Shown piece after piece: positions 1-9,316 of a DNA stretch of 64,000 bases (position 1 is the first letter of the stretch; every line of letters starts with the position of its first letter). A program made the translations under genes and the position numbers. The DNA comes from Diogma glabrata (Eukaryota > Arthropoda > Insecta > Diptera > Cylindrotomidae), in NCBI GenBank assembly GCA_963693315.1, contig CAVNZG010001043.1, forward strand, positions 46,442 to 110,441. The letters run 5' to 3'. The notes under the pieces were generated by a model. The model was not told the DNA's origin. It made no database searches and saw only the letters and a list, made by a program, of their open reading frames with translations.

Positions 1-722
1 TGTTTTTAGTTATTAAATAACGCGATTGATATTTTTGCCAGTTTTATTTTTTTATTTTTATTTCTAACGCGGCATTTCAGAAATACAAAGGTGTATGTCT
101 TAAACATTCCCCATTTGTAACACGATCACTGAGAACTTCTTTTCTAGCACATTTTTTTTTGTTTAGAACAATTACCGACTGGCTAACGATTTTAAAATTT
201 TTTCGAGGTGCAACCCGTACTAATTAAAAATATCAATCGATTTTTGTATTGATGGAAAACCAAACAACACTTTCCTTAGATTTTAATTTAATTTTTGAAA
301 TCCAAAATTTGACCTACTAAATTTTAACAATTTTTTTGTTTTAATATCAAAATCCAACTGAACCAAAATTAAACAAAATGTGCAGTATAAATATTATTTT
401 TGATTTATGCTAAAGAAGGACAAAAGTTGTTTCATTATTACTCGTCCCTCTCATTAGTTTCTCTTTTGAAACCGACAACAAGTTTTATTAAAGCGCCAAA
501 GAATAGAGAACATTTACGAGAGAATATCATTTGTATTGTTTTTTCATTCTAACGCAAAAAATAAAGAAAAGTTATAATGCTGTTATTTCTTTATATTTGT
601 ATTTCATTTGTTTTGATTTGTATTAACATATATTAAATCAAAACAATGAAGAAAATGTAATAATAACAACATCCAGACACAGATGGTGCGTAATCAGAAA
701 AATACGGGTTGGATGGGTGATC

Positions 723-735
723 AAAAGATTCTTTA
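723..735. repeat. 13-bp target-site duplication, left copy
   Basis: AAAAGATTCTTTA here recurs exactly at 4993-5005 and occurs once at 15395-15407 in the uninterrupted LTR copy. The empty site proves that 736-4992 is an insertion. Confidence 0.95.
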
Positions 736-866
736 ATTCAGTAAATTATTTGTGATATAACATCACCCCGATGGAAAATCTCCCATCAAGAATAATATAA
801 GAACTGAATCTAAAAAATTATGGTGCAAATTATGAAACTTTTTGCAATCCATACAATTTTAGAGCG

Positions 867-944
867 ATCTAGTTTCGAACCAATGAGAAAATTTTTAAAC
901 TTTAAAAAAAGTTTATCATTCTCATCAGGGCTAGCCGACTAGAT
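867..944 (-). ncRNA. Hammerhead ribozyme motif, minus-strand copy 1
   Basis: This is the reverse complement of the plus-strand motif: stem III pairs 867-872 with 939-944, and the cleavage C is at 937 on the minus strand. The first half of the insertion is inverted, so its ribozymes read leftward. The gypsy element itself is also read leftward. Confidence 0.8.
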
Positions 945-1323
945 AAACTCTACCAAAAAATGTTAACGCTAATGATTATAAACCAAAAATTGGGCTACAA
1001 CTCTAGCGAAGTGTAAAAACAAAAAATTTACATAAACATACATTTAATAAATTCAGGTTTAGTCAATTAATTTCTCTGGTGATCACTGTTTTGTTATACT
1101 CTAGATTTTCTAGTATTGAATAACAAAATTGTATCTGTGAGAAGAAGATGACTAGTCTTCACTTGTGTCTATTGACACATGATCAACAATTAATTCAGTA
1201 AATTATTTGTGATATAACATCACCCCGATGGAAAATCTCCCATCAAGAATAATATAAGAACTGAATCTAAAAAATTATGGTGCAAATTATGAAACTTTTT
1301 GCAATCCATACAATTTTAGAGCG

Positions 1324-1401
1324 ATCTAGTTTCGAACCAATGAGAAAATTTTTAAACTTTAAAAAAAGTTTATCATTCTCATCAGGGCTAGCCGACTAGA
1401 T
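1324..1401 (-). ncRNA. Hammerhead ribozyme motif, minus-strand copy 2
   Basis: Identical to 867-944; cleavage C at 1394. Confidence 0.8.
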
Positions 1402-1780
1402 AAACTCTACCAAAAAATGTTAACGCTAATGATTATAAACCAAAAATTGGGCTACAACTCTAGCGAAGTGTAAAAACAAAAAATTTACATAAACATACAT
1501 TTAATAAATTCAGGTTTAGTCAATTAATTTCTCTGGTGATCACTGTTTTGTTATACTCTAGATTTTCTAGTATTGAATAACAAAATTGTATCTGTGAGAA
1601 GAAGATGACTAGTCTTCACTTGTGTCTATTGACACATGATCAACAATTAATTCAGTAAATTATTTGTGATATAACATCACCCCGATGGAAAATCTCCCAT
1701 CAAGAATAATATAAGAACTGAATCTAAAAAATTATGGTGCAAATTATGAAACTTTTTGCAATCCATACAATTTTAGAGCG

Positions 1781-1858
1781 ATCTAGTTTCGAACCAATGA
1801 GAAAATTTTTAAACTTTAAAAAAAGTTTATCATTCTCATCAGGGCTAGCCGACTAGAT
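1781..1858 (-). ncRNA. Hammerhead ribozyme motif, minus-strand copy 3
   Basis: Identical to 867-944; cleavage C at 1851. Confidence 0.8.
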
Positions 1859-2237
1859 AAACTCTACCAAAAAATGTTAACGCTAATGATTATAAACCAA
1901 AAATTGGGCTACAACTCTAGCGAAGTGTAAAAACAAAAAATTTACATAAACATACATTTAATAAATTCAGGTTTAGTCAATTAATTTCTCTGGTGATCAC
2001 TGTTTTGTTATACTCTAGATTTTCTAGTATTGAATAACAAAATTGTATCTGTGAGAAGAAGATGACTAGTCTTCACTTGTGTCTATTGACACATGATCAA
2101 CAATTAATTCAGTAAATTATTTGTGATATAACATCACCCCGATGGAAAATCTCCCATCAAGAATAATATAAGAACTGAATCTAAAAAATTATGGTGCAAA
2201 TTATGAAACTTTTTGCAATCCATACAATTTTAGAGCG

Positions 2238-2315
2238 ATCTAGTTTCGAACCAATGAGAAAATTTTTAAACTTTAAAAAAAGTTTATCATTCTCATCAGG
2301 GCTAGCCGACTAGAT
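2238..2315 (-). ncRNA. Hammerhead ribozyme motif, minus-strand copy 4
   Basis: Identical to 867-944; cleavage C at 2308. Confidence 0.8.
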
Positions 2316-2694
2316 AAACTCTACCAAAAAATGTTAACGCTAATGATTATAAACCAAAAATTGGGCTACAACTCTAGCGAAGTGTAAAAACAAAAAATTT
2401 ACATAAACATACATTTAATAAATTCAGGTTTAGTCAATTAATTTCTCTGGTGATCACTGTTTTGTTATACTCTAGATTTTCTAGTATTGAATAACAAAAT
2501 TGTATCTGTGAGAAGAAGATGACTAGTCTTCACTTGTGTCTATTGACACATGATCAACAATTAATTCAGTAAATTATTTGTGATATAACATCACCCCGAT
2601 GGAAAATCTCCCATCAAGAATAATATAAGAACTGAATCTAAAAAATTATGGTGCAAATTATGAAACTTTTTGCAATCCATACAATTTTAGAGCG

Positions 2695-2772
2695 ATCTAG
2701 TTTCGAACCAATGAGAAAATTTTTAAACTTTAAAAAAAGTTTATCATTCTCATCAGGGCTAGCCGACTAGAT
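2695..2772 (-). ncRNA. Hammerhead ribozyme motif, minus-strand copy 5
   Basis: Identical to 867-944; cleavage C at 2765. It lies in the partial unit next to the orientation switch. Confidence 0.8.
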
Positions 2773-3017
2773 AAACTCTACCAAAAAATGTTAACGCTAA
2801 TGATTATAAACCAAAAATTGGGCACAGATACAATTTTGTTATTCAATACTAGAAAATCTAGAGTATAACAAAACAGTGATCACCAGAGAAATTAATTGAC
2901 TAAACCTGAATTTATTAAATGTATGTTTATGTAAATTTTTTGTTTTTACACTTCGCTAGAGTTGTAGCCCAATTTTTGGTTTATAATCATTAGCGTTAAC
3001 ATTTTTTGGTAGAGTTT

Positions 3018-3095
3018 ATCTAGTCGGCTAGCCCTGATGAGAATGATAAACTTTTTTTAAAGTTTAAAAATTTTCTCATTGGTTCGAAACTAGAT
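3018..3095 (+). ncRNA. Hammerhead ribozyme motif, plus-strand copy 1
   Basis: All conserved core elements are present in order. Stem III is ATCTAG 3018-3023 paired with CTAGAT 3090-3095. The cleavage triplet G-T-C ends at C3025. Stem I is the self-complementary GGCTAGCC 3026-3033. CTGATGA is at 3034-3040. Stem II starts with the G3041-C3085 pair and GAA/TTC, with a possible TGA/TCA extension across a 4-nt bulge, and has an apical AAACTTT/AAAGTTT hairpin (3048-3065). GAAA is at 3086-3089. Stem III is the open end, so the topology is type III. Stem I would have only a 2-nt loop in a monomer, so a dimeric fold through the palindromic octamer is likely. Cleavage is expected 3' of C3025. Activity is not shown by sequence alone. 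Confidence 0.82.
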
Positions 3096-3474
3096 CGCTC
3101 TAAAATTGTATGGATTGCAAAAAGTTTCATAATTTGCACCATAATTTTTTAGATTCAGTTCTTATATTATTCTTGATGGGAGATTTTCCATCGGGGTGAT
3201 GTTATATCACAAATAATTTACTGAATTAATTGTTGATCATGTGTCAATAGACACAAGTGAAGACTAGTCATCTTCTTCTCACAGATACAATTTTGTTATT
3301 CAATACTAGAAAATCTAGAGTATAACAAAACAGTGATCACCAGAGAAATTAATTGACTAAACCTGAATTTATTAAATGTATGTTTATGTAAATTTTTTGT
3401 TTTTACACTTCGCTAGAGTTGTAGCCCAATTTTTGGTTTATAATCATTAGCGTTAACATTTTTTGGTAGAGTTT

Positions 3475-3552
3475 ATCTAGTCGGCTAGCCCTGATGAGAA
3501 TGATAAACTTTTTTTAAAGTTTAAAAATTTTCTCATTGGTTCGAAACTAGAT
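3475..3552 (+). ncRNA. Hammerhead ribozyme motif, plus-strand copy 2
   Basis: Exact repeat of the motif at 3018-3095; predicted cleavage 3' of C3482. Confidence 0.8.
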
Positions 3553-3931
3553 CGCTCTAAAATTGTATGGATTGCAAAAAGTTTCATAATTTGCACCATA
3601 ATTTTTTAGATTCAGTTCTTATATTATTCTTGATGGGAGATTTTCCATCGGGGTGATGTTATATCACAAATAATTTACTGAATTAATTGTTGATCATGTG
3701 TCAATAGACACAAGTGAAGACTAGTCATCTTCTTCTCACAGATACAATTTTGTTATTCAATACTAGAAAATCTAGAGTATAACAAAACAGTGATCACCAG
3801 AGAAATTAATTGACTAAACCTGAATTTATTAAATGTATGTTTATGTAAATTTTTTGTTTTTACACTTCGCTAGAGTTGTAGCCCAATTTTTGGTTTATAA
3901 TCATTAGCGTTAACATTTTTTGGTAGAGTTT

Positions 3932-4009
3932 ATCTAGTCGGCTAGCCCTGATGAGAATGATAAACTTTTTTTAAAGTTTAAAAATTTTCTCATTGGTTCG
4001 AAACTAGAT
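3932..4009 (+). ncRNA. Hammerhead ribozyme motif, plus-strand copy 3
   Basis: Same core and stems as at 3018; predicted cleavage 3' of C3939. Confidence 0.8.
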
Positions 4010-4388
4010 CGCTCTAAAATTGTATGGATTGCAAAAAGTTTCATAATTTGCACCATAATTTTTTAGATTCAGTTCTTATATTATTCTTGATGGGAGATTT
4101 TCCATCGGGGTGATGTTATATCACAAATAATTTACTGAATTAATTGTTGATCATGTGTCAATAGACACAAGTGAAGACTAGTCATCTTCTTCTCACAGAT
4201 ACAATTTTGTTATTCAATACTAGAAAATCTAGAGTATAACAAAACAGTGATCACCAGAGAAATTAATTGACTAAACCTGAATTTATTAAATGTATGTTTA
4301 TGTAAATTTTTTGTTTTTACACTTCGCTAGAGTTGTAGCCCAATTTTTGGTTTATAATCATTAGCGTTAACATTTTTTGGTAGAGTTT

Positions 4389-4466
4389 ATCTAGTCGGCT
4401 AGCCCTGATGAGAATGATAAACTTTTTTTAAAGTTTAAAAATTTTCTCATTGGTTCGAAACTAGAT
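4389..4466 (+). ncRNA. Hammerhead ribozyme motif, plus-strand copy 4
   Basis: Same core and stems as at 3018; predicted cleavage 3' of C4396. Confidence 0.8.
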
Positions 4467-4845
4467 CGCTCTAAAATTGTATGGATTGCAAAAAGTTTCA
4501 TAATTTGCACCATAATTTTTTAGATTCAGTTCTTATATTATTCTTGATGGGAGATTTTCCATCGGGGTGATGTTATATCACAAATAATTTACTGAATTAA
4601 TTGTTGATCATGTGTCAATAGACACAAGTGAAGACTAGTCATCTTCTTCTCACAGATACAATTTTGTTATTCAATACTAGAAAATCTAGAGTATAACAAA
4701 ACAGTGATCACCAGAGAAATTAATTGACTAAACCTGAATTTATTAAATGTATGTTTATGTAAATTTTTTGTTTTTACACTTCGCTAGAGTTGTAGCCCAA
4801 TTTTTGGTTTATAATCATTAGCGTTAACATTTTTTGGTAGAGTTT

Positions 4846-4923
4846 ATCTAGTCGGCTAGCCCTGATGAGAATGATAAACTTTTTTTAAAGTTTAAAAATT
4901 TTCTCATTGGTTCGAAACTAGAT
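4846..4923 (+). ncRNA. Hammerhead ribozyme motif, plus-strand copy 5
   Basis: Same core and stems as at 3018; predicted cleavage 3' of C4853. It lies in the last, partial unit. Confidence 0.8.
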
Positions 4924-4992
4924 CGCTCTAAAATTGTATGGATTGCAAAAAGTTTCATAATTTGCACCATAATTTTTAGATTCAGTTCTTAT

Positions 4993-5005
4993 AAAAGATT
5001 CTTTA
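4993..5005. repeat. 13-bp target-site duplication, right copy
   Basis: Exact second copy of 723-735. LTR sequence resumes immediately afterwards and continues to 5105. Confidence 0.95.
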
Positions 5006-5105
5006 TTTGTGCAACTGATTATTTAATTGAGCGTTAAACGAAAAATTTATTTAATGCAAATCAGGTAATAACGTAGTTAGAGAATGCAGAATTGTGATCA
5101 CAACA

Positions 5106-6130
5106 GAGTTTTGTTAACCGCCGCTAAGTAGCAGATATGGTAATTAGCAAGGATTAATAAAAGAAAATGATCAAGATGATGTTATTTAGAAAATTCGAAT
5201 TGATGAATTGAATGTTTCTCCCAAGACAACCAGACGCACATCATAATGTACGATGTTGTGTAACGTGATGAAAGATTTTGAAATTGTAGATGTTGTACAA
5301 CTATGATGCGTGAATTGAAAATGATGTTTGTTGTATTTTGTAATAAAGAAAAATTCATTTATTGTACTTAAATTGTTTGATTTCATCTGCATCCTATATT
5401 CTTGACCGATGAAGCAAAAGGTTTGTTGGTCCACTGTATTAAGATTGTATAACCTAACATGTCTCGCAGTAAAGCTCCCCAGTTGAGACACACCGGGTCC
5501 TGGCACGTTAACAACCCCCAAGCTGCAGCACAGAGTTGGTAATTGAGTCAAGCAATAGATACAGGTAAATGAGATTATTTTGTTAAAGGTAAGTTCTATT
5601 GCAATATAAGGAAATAAAAATGTTGACCATCATGACCATCAACCGAAATTCCATACTTGAGAGCCCTGTTCAGTAATTGTATGTGGAACTGATGACAGAT
5701 ATGAGCCTAATAATCTCTTTCTACGTACATCAAATTTCCCAAAAAAAACTAAAACTGAAGAAAAAAACAGAACTACCTAATACTCTTACTGAACAGTGCC
5801 CTCAAGTACCAAAGCTCAATTTCAGGTAATGAGAGACAACATGACTATTGTTAGCGATGAGAGCTATTTCGAAAAATAGTAAAAATTTTGAAATTTAATT
5901 GAAAAATGAATGTGGAGGGCAAGCTAATTCAAAGTAGAGTCAGATAACCGCAGACAAGGTCTTAAGCGGCTCACATCTAACACGAAAACGTTAATATGTT
6001 TAGCATAGTGGATGATTTATTAGAACAACCAAGGTGAGAAATTGTAATAAATCAATTAAAGTTAGGATAAAAAAAAAACTAATAATAATTAATAATAAAA
6101 AAAAAGATGAAAACGATTACAAGAGATAAA
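5106..6130 (-). other. Gypsy 3' non-coding interval between pol and LTR
   Basis: No domain-bearing reading frame is seen. A 121-codon minus-strand open frame at 5186-5551 matches nothing I recognise and is probably chance. No envelope-like gene is present. The interval holds a short inverted repeat (5654-5676 with 5785-5807). Confidence 0.5.
5654..5807. repeat. Short inverted repeat, MITE-like
   Basis: 23-bp arms (5654-5676 and 5785-5807) match with two mismatches around a 108-bp A-rich interior. No clear target duplication was found. Confidence 0.4.
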
Positions 6131-7720
6131 TTAACAGAAAGCTATTCCATAGGTATTTATTCTTTTCCAAATTTTTATGTCTTTGGCATGGAAAGTCCCG
6201 ATGGACTTACCATCCAAATTTGTACATTTGTACAATACGTTACCAACCCTGCTTTCTATAATGGCTGGTAGAAATTTCGGAGCCAGCTTGGCCGAAAATT
6301 TGTTTGCTGCATCACTTAGGTGATGTTGTCGTACCAAGACTCGTTGTTGTGGCTCGAATATTCGAGGTCGCGTACGCAAATTGTAGTGTTGTTGAGACTT
6401 CGCAAAAGCTGTTTCCATATATTTTTTTATGCAGGTTCTAACGATCGCTAATTGGTCTGTGTGATCCAGGTCCATGTCAATTGGTTCACCAAGACTATGT
6501 AAAGTTCGAAGAGTTGAATAAGTTTTGCCATCAGATACCGGATGTTGACCAAACAGCACGTAGTATGGAGAATGAAGTGTTGTGCTATGTACTGCCGAAC
6601 GCAGCGCAAAAGCTATATCTCCCAGATGAGAATCCCACGTATTATGCATACCTTTTATATAAGATCTAATCGCAGCTAATATAGACCTGTTGACCCTTTC
6701 CGAAGCGTTACTTTGAGGACTGTAGACTCCAGTTTTAATATGTGTAATGTTGCATTCTGACAGTAGTTTTTGAAAAGAATTACTGAGGAACTGTTTACCA
6801 TTGTCGCTGTGTACAAACTCTGGAACACCATAAGTTAGAAAAACTTCATTTCGCAGAAATGTATTCACAGAAGGTGAAGTAGCATTTCTGAGTGGTTTAA
6901 TTAATACAAATTTTGACAAATGATCAAGTACAATCAGAAGAACAGTATTCCCAGATTTTGATCTGGGATACGGACCCAAAAAATCAATATATATACGCTG
7001 CCATGGTCTATCTGTTATAAATCGGGATTGCATTGGTGGACGCAATATCTGATTTGTTGCCTTTGATTGTTTGCAGACATCACAAAACACGACATAGTCA
7101 TGAGCTTGGGATGCCATGCCCGGCCAGTAGTAGAGACGCCGAAGACCCACCAAGGTCTTCTTTACCCCTCCATGAGCAGCTATACAATTGTCGTGATGTT
7201 CCTTGATCAATTTAATAGTTAAAGGTTTTGGTATCCAAAGTTTCCACACAGGCAAATCGTTAGGTACTGCATCAGCTTTAGGTTCTATACGCATGTATAG
7301 CTTACCATCCAATTGTTTCACCATTGGAAAATCTTGGGGAGACAATTGTACTTTGGCTATCATATCAGTGTACTCATGGTGCCGATAACTTTCATCATCT
7401 ATTTTAATTGTGTCATCAATATGAGCGAGTGCTTCAGCAAATTCTTCAGACGTGTCGTCATGTATACGAGACAGAGCATCAGGTACTACGTTTTGGGTCC
7501 CCTTACTATGTATAATAGAAAAATCCATATGTTGGAGCTTTAAACTCCATCTAGCTAACCGACCACTCAAGTCTTTTTGTGACATCAACCACTTTAGACT
7601 TGAATGATCGGTCACAATAGTAAATTTGTGACCCTCCACGTAGGCTCTGAATTTCTTCACGCTGAGAATTGCTGCCAGACACTCAAGCTCAGACACTTTG
7701 ACATAAAAGCTATCGGACAC
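6131..7720 (-). pseudogene. Gypsy pol, RNase H tail and integrase
   Basis: This is a 529-codon frame. It opens inside RNase H (VSELECLAAI, then TDHSSLKWLM near residues 38-47). The integrase zinc-binding HHCC region follows at about 173-220 (EHHDNCIAAHGG ... FCDVCKQ). The DDE core is complete: IDFLGPYPRS, VHSDNGKQFL and NASERVNRS supply D, D and E. The C-terminal region ends near the 3' UTR. The integrase itself looks intact, but it is out of frame with the upstream RT because of a small deletion near 7700, so the polyprotein cannot be made whole. It acts in nuclear integration of the cDNA. Confidence 0.88.
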
Positions 7721-7977
7721 TCATGGCCTTCATCGTCCAGTTGGTACAGTACACTTCCTACACCCGTGATGCTTGCATCACATCTGATGAAAAATTCTTT
7801 TTCATCATCTGGGTTAATTAAAACTGGAGCTACTGTTAAAAGATGTTTTAAATTATTAAACGCAGTTCGAGGTTCATCAGTCCATCTCAGTCGTTTGGGA
7901 CCTTTTTTCAGAAGATCTGTTATAGGAGAAACAACGCTTGCATAGTTAGGTATGAAACGTTGATACCATCCTGCCAT
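7657..7977 (-). pseudogene. Gypsy pol, RT connection and RNase H start
   Basis: This 106-codon piece carries the thumb/connection signature MAGWYQRFIPNY and the first RNase H catalytic segment (FFIRCDASITGVGSVLYQ). Both are typical of Metaviridae pol between the RT palm and integrase. It is joined upstream and downstream by frame changes. At about 7700 roughly a dozen codons between CPIAFMSK and VSELECLA are missing compared with family members, and the loss shifts the frame. Confidence 0.85.
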
Positions 7978-9316
7978 ACCTAATAACTGACGAATCTGCT
8001 TGACAGTTGTTGGAGCTGGCCATGTGTTCCTCGAATGTTGAGGACACTACCAGTAGGTCGTCTAAATAGACGAAGACACTTTCATGATACTTGTGAGGTA
8101 TCACTTTATGCATCAGCCGACACATTGTCTGGGGAGCATTGCACAAACCAAAAGGCATAACCTTGAATTGGTACAATGGTCGTCCAGGCACTGTGAAGGC
8201 TGTTTTATCTCGAGATGTTTCTGGCAAAGGAATTTGCCAGAACGCATCTTTGAGATCAATACTGCTTATGTATCTCGTACTATTTAGGCGGCCCAACAAG
8301 CCATCGATTAATGGAAGTGGGTAAGCATCCTTTTTGGTCAGTGCGTTGACACGTCTTGAATCTAAACATAAACGATTCTTTCCAGAAGATTTTTGTATTA
8401 AAACCACTGGCGAGCACCAAGAACTGTCAGAACTCTCTTCGATCACCCCTAATTGAAGCATACGGTCTAATTCGGCATAAATCTTTTGTTGAACTGCCGG
8501 CGATGTGGGGTAATGCCTCTGTTTCACAGGTGCACTATCCCCAACATCGATGACATGTTCAACCAAAGATGTTTTACCGAGACCTAATACCTCAAAAGAA
8601 GGGAAAGAATCCTTGTCGTTCTCCAGTTCCTGTAGCTGGTCAGGGCTTAGATCATGAGTTAAGTTGTCATTAGATTCAGTTAGTGTCAATTCACTGACAA
8701 ATAAAGGAGTGATACCAAATTCCCTCCAAAAATCGATGCCCAGGTAGAGTTCCTCATGCAGACTTGGGACAACATGAAAGCGAAAGGATTTCGATGAGCC
8801 ATTGAAATTTATTGGAACATCCACATAACCTAAAATATTATTACGGGTTCCATCTGTAGTGCGGATGGCAGAAAACATTTTGTTGTAGGTTATGCCGGCG
8901 CTCCTTAATAATTCTAGGGAATTTCTTCCCAGAATACTGATAGAGGCTCCACTATCTAGAAGTCCATAAACTTTTTTATTAAAAATGTTTATATAAAGGT
9001 GTGGCCTAGGATCATTTACCCGATAAATGATCGAAGAAACACACGCTTTATTTAAGAGTTTTCTTTTTTTGAAGTAATTGCGCGAACGTTCGATACGTTT
9101 TATAGATCTATTTTTCCGACGGACCGGAAATGGTGTTGATAATGAAGCAGATTTGTTTATTTTGGGTGTTGTGGTGGCAAAAGATCTTCTTCGGTGGTGG
9201 TTGATACATCTCTCAGACGACCTCGCGGACTCAAAGATGGGTTTGGGGGCACAGCACGCGAGTTCTGTACTCCCGCCCGGGAGTTTAAATGAAGCGATGG
9301 ATGACAGTTGGTGCAT
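7946..9316 (-). pseudogene. Gypsy pol, protease and reverse transcriptase
   Basis: The frame starts overlapping the end of gag in a different frame, the usual gag-pol frameshift layout. The aspartic protease motif LLDSGASISILG is near residues 115-126. RT follows with SPVVLIQKSSGKNRLCLDSR, IDLKDAFWQIPL and the catalytic FVYLDDLLVVSS. After FEEHM near 8035 the frame shifts and about 65 codons of RT thumb are absent: sequence jumps to the WPAPTTVKQIRQLLG-like segment that belongs just before GMAGWYQRF. This copy is therefore defective even though its LTRs are nearly identical. Confidence 0.87.

Larger units (their letters stand above)
736..4992. mobile_element. Hammerhead-bearing 457-bp tandem-repeat insertion (retrozyme-like), with an orientation switch
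   Basis: The insertion consists only of 457-bp monomers. Orientation A units begin at 736, 1193, 1650, 2107 and 2564, the last ending at 2823. Orientation B units (reverse complement) begin at 2824, 3281, 3738, 4195 and 4652, the last ending at 4992. Units are essentially identical; one A/T-run base is missing near 4975. The two arms form a near-perfect 2026-bp inverted repeat (798-2823 with 2967-4992) around a 143-bp spacer. There is no coding capacity. Each unit carries a full hammerhead core. The 13-bp target duplication points to integration by target-primed reverse transcription. The multimeric units suggest rolling-circle copying of a 457-nt circular RNA, and the mid-point inversion resembles LINE twin priming; both of these are inference. 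Confidence 0.88.
1..5105 (-). mobile_element. Gypsy 3' LTR copy, split by an insertion at 736-4992
   Basis: Bases 1-735 and 5006-5105 together match 14674-15507 at about 99%, with only scattered substitutions and a 1-bp length change. Homology stops at the same base on the right (A5105/A15507), just after ...TCACAACA, so on the minus strand the repeat begins TGTTGTGATC, as an LTR should. It flanks a minus-strand gag-pol element, and this copy lies downstream of pol, hence 3' LTR. The other LTR edge is beyond the window. No convincing polypurine tract is seen just right of 5105, which is the main weakness of the LTR call. Confidence 0.7.

Noticed and set aside
736..2823. CRISPR-like or LTR-like direct repeats
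   Set aside because: Units are 457 bp, contiguous, without spacers, and have no cas genes; target duplication and empty site show a mobile tandem repeat instead.
5186..5551. 121-codon minus-strand open frame as an envelope-like gene
   Set aside because: No signal peptide, glycoprotein or domain signature; probably chance in the 3' non-coding part of the gypsy element.
6481..6669. Plus-strand short frames across the gypsy pol region
   Set aside because: They lie opposite conserved RT, RNase H and integrase codons and have no independent support.
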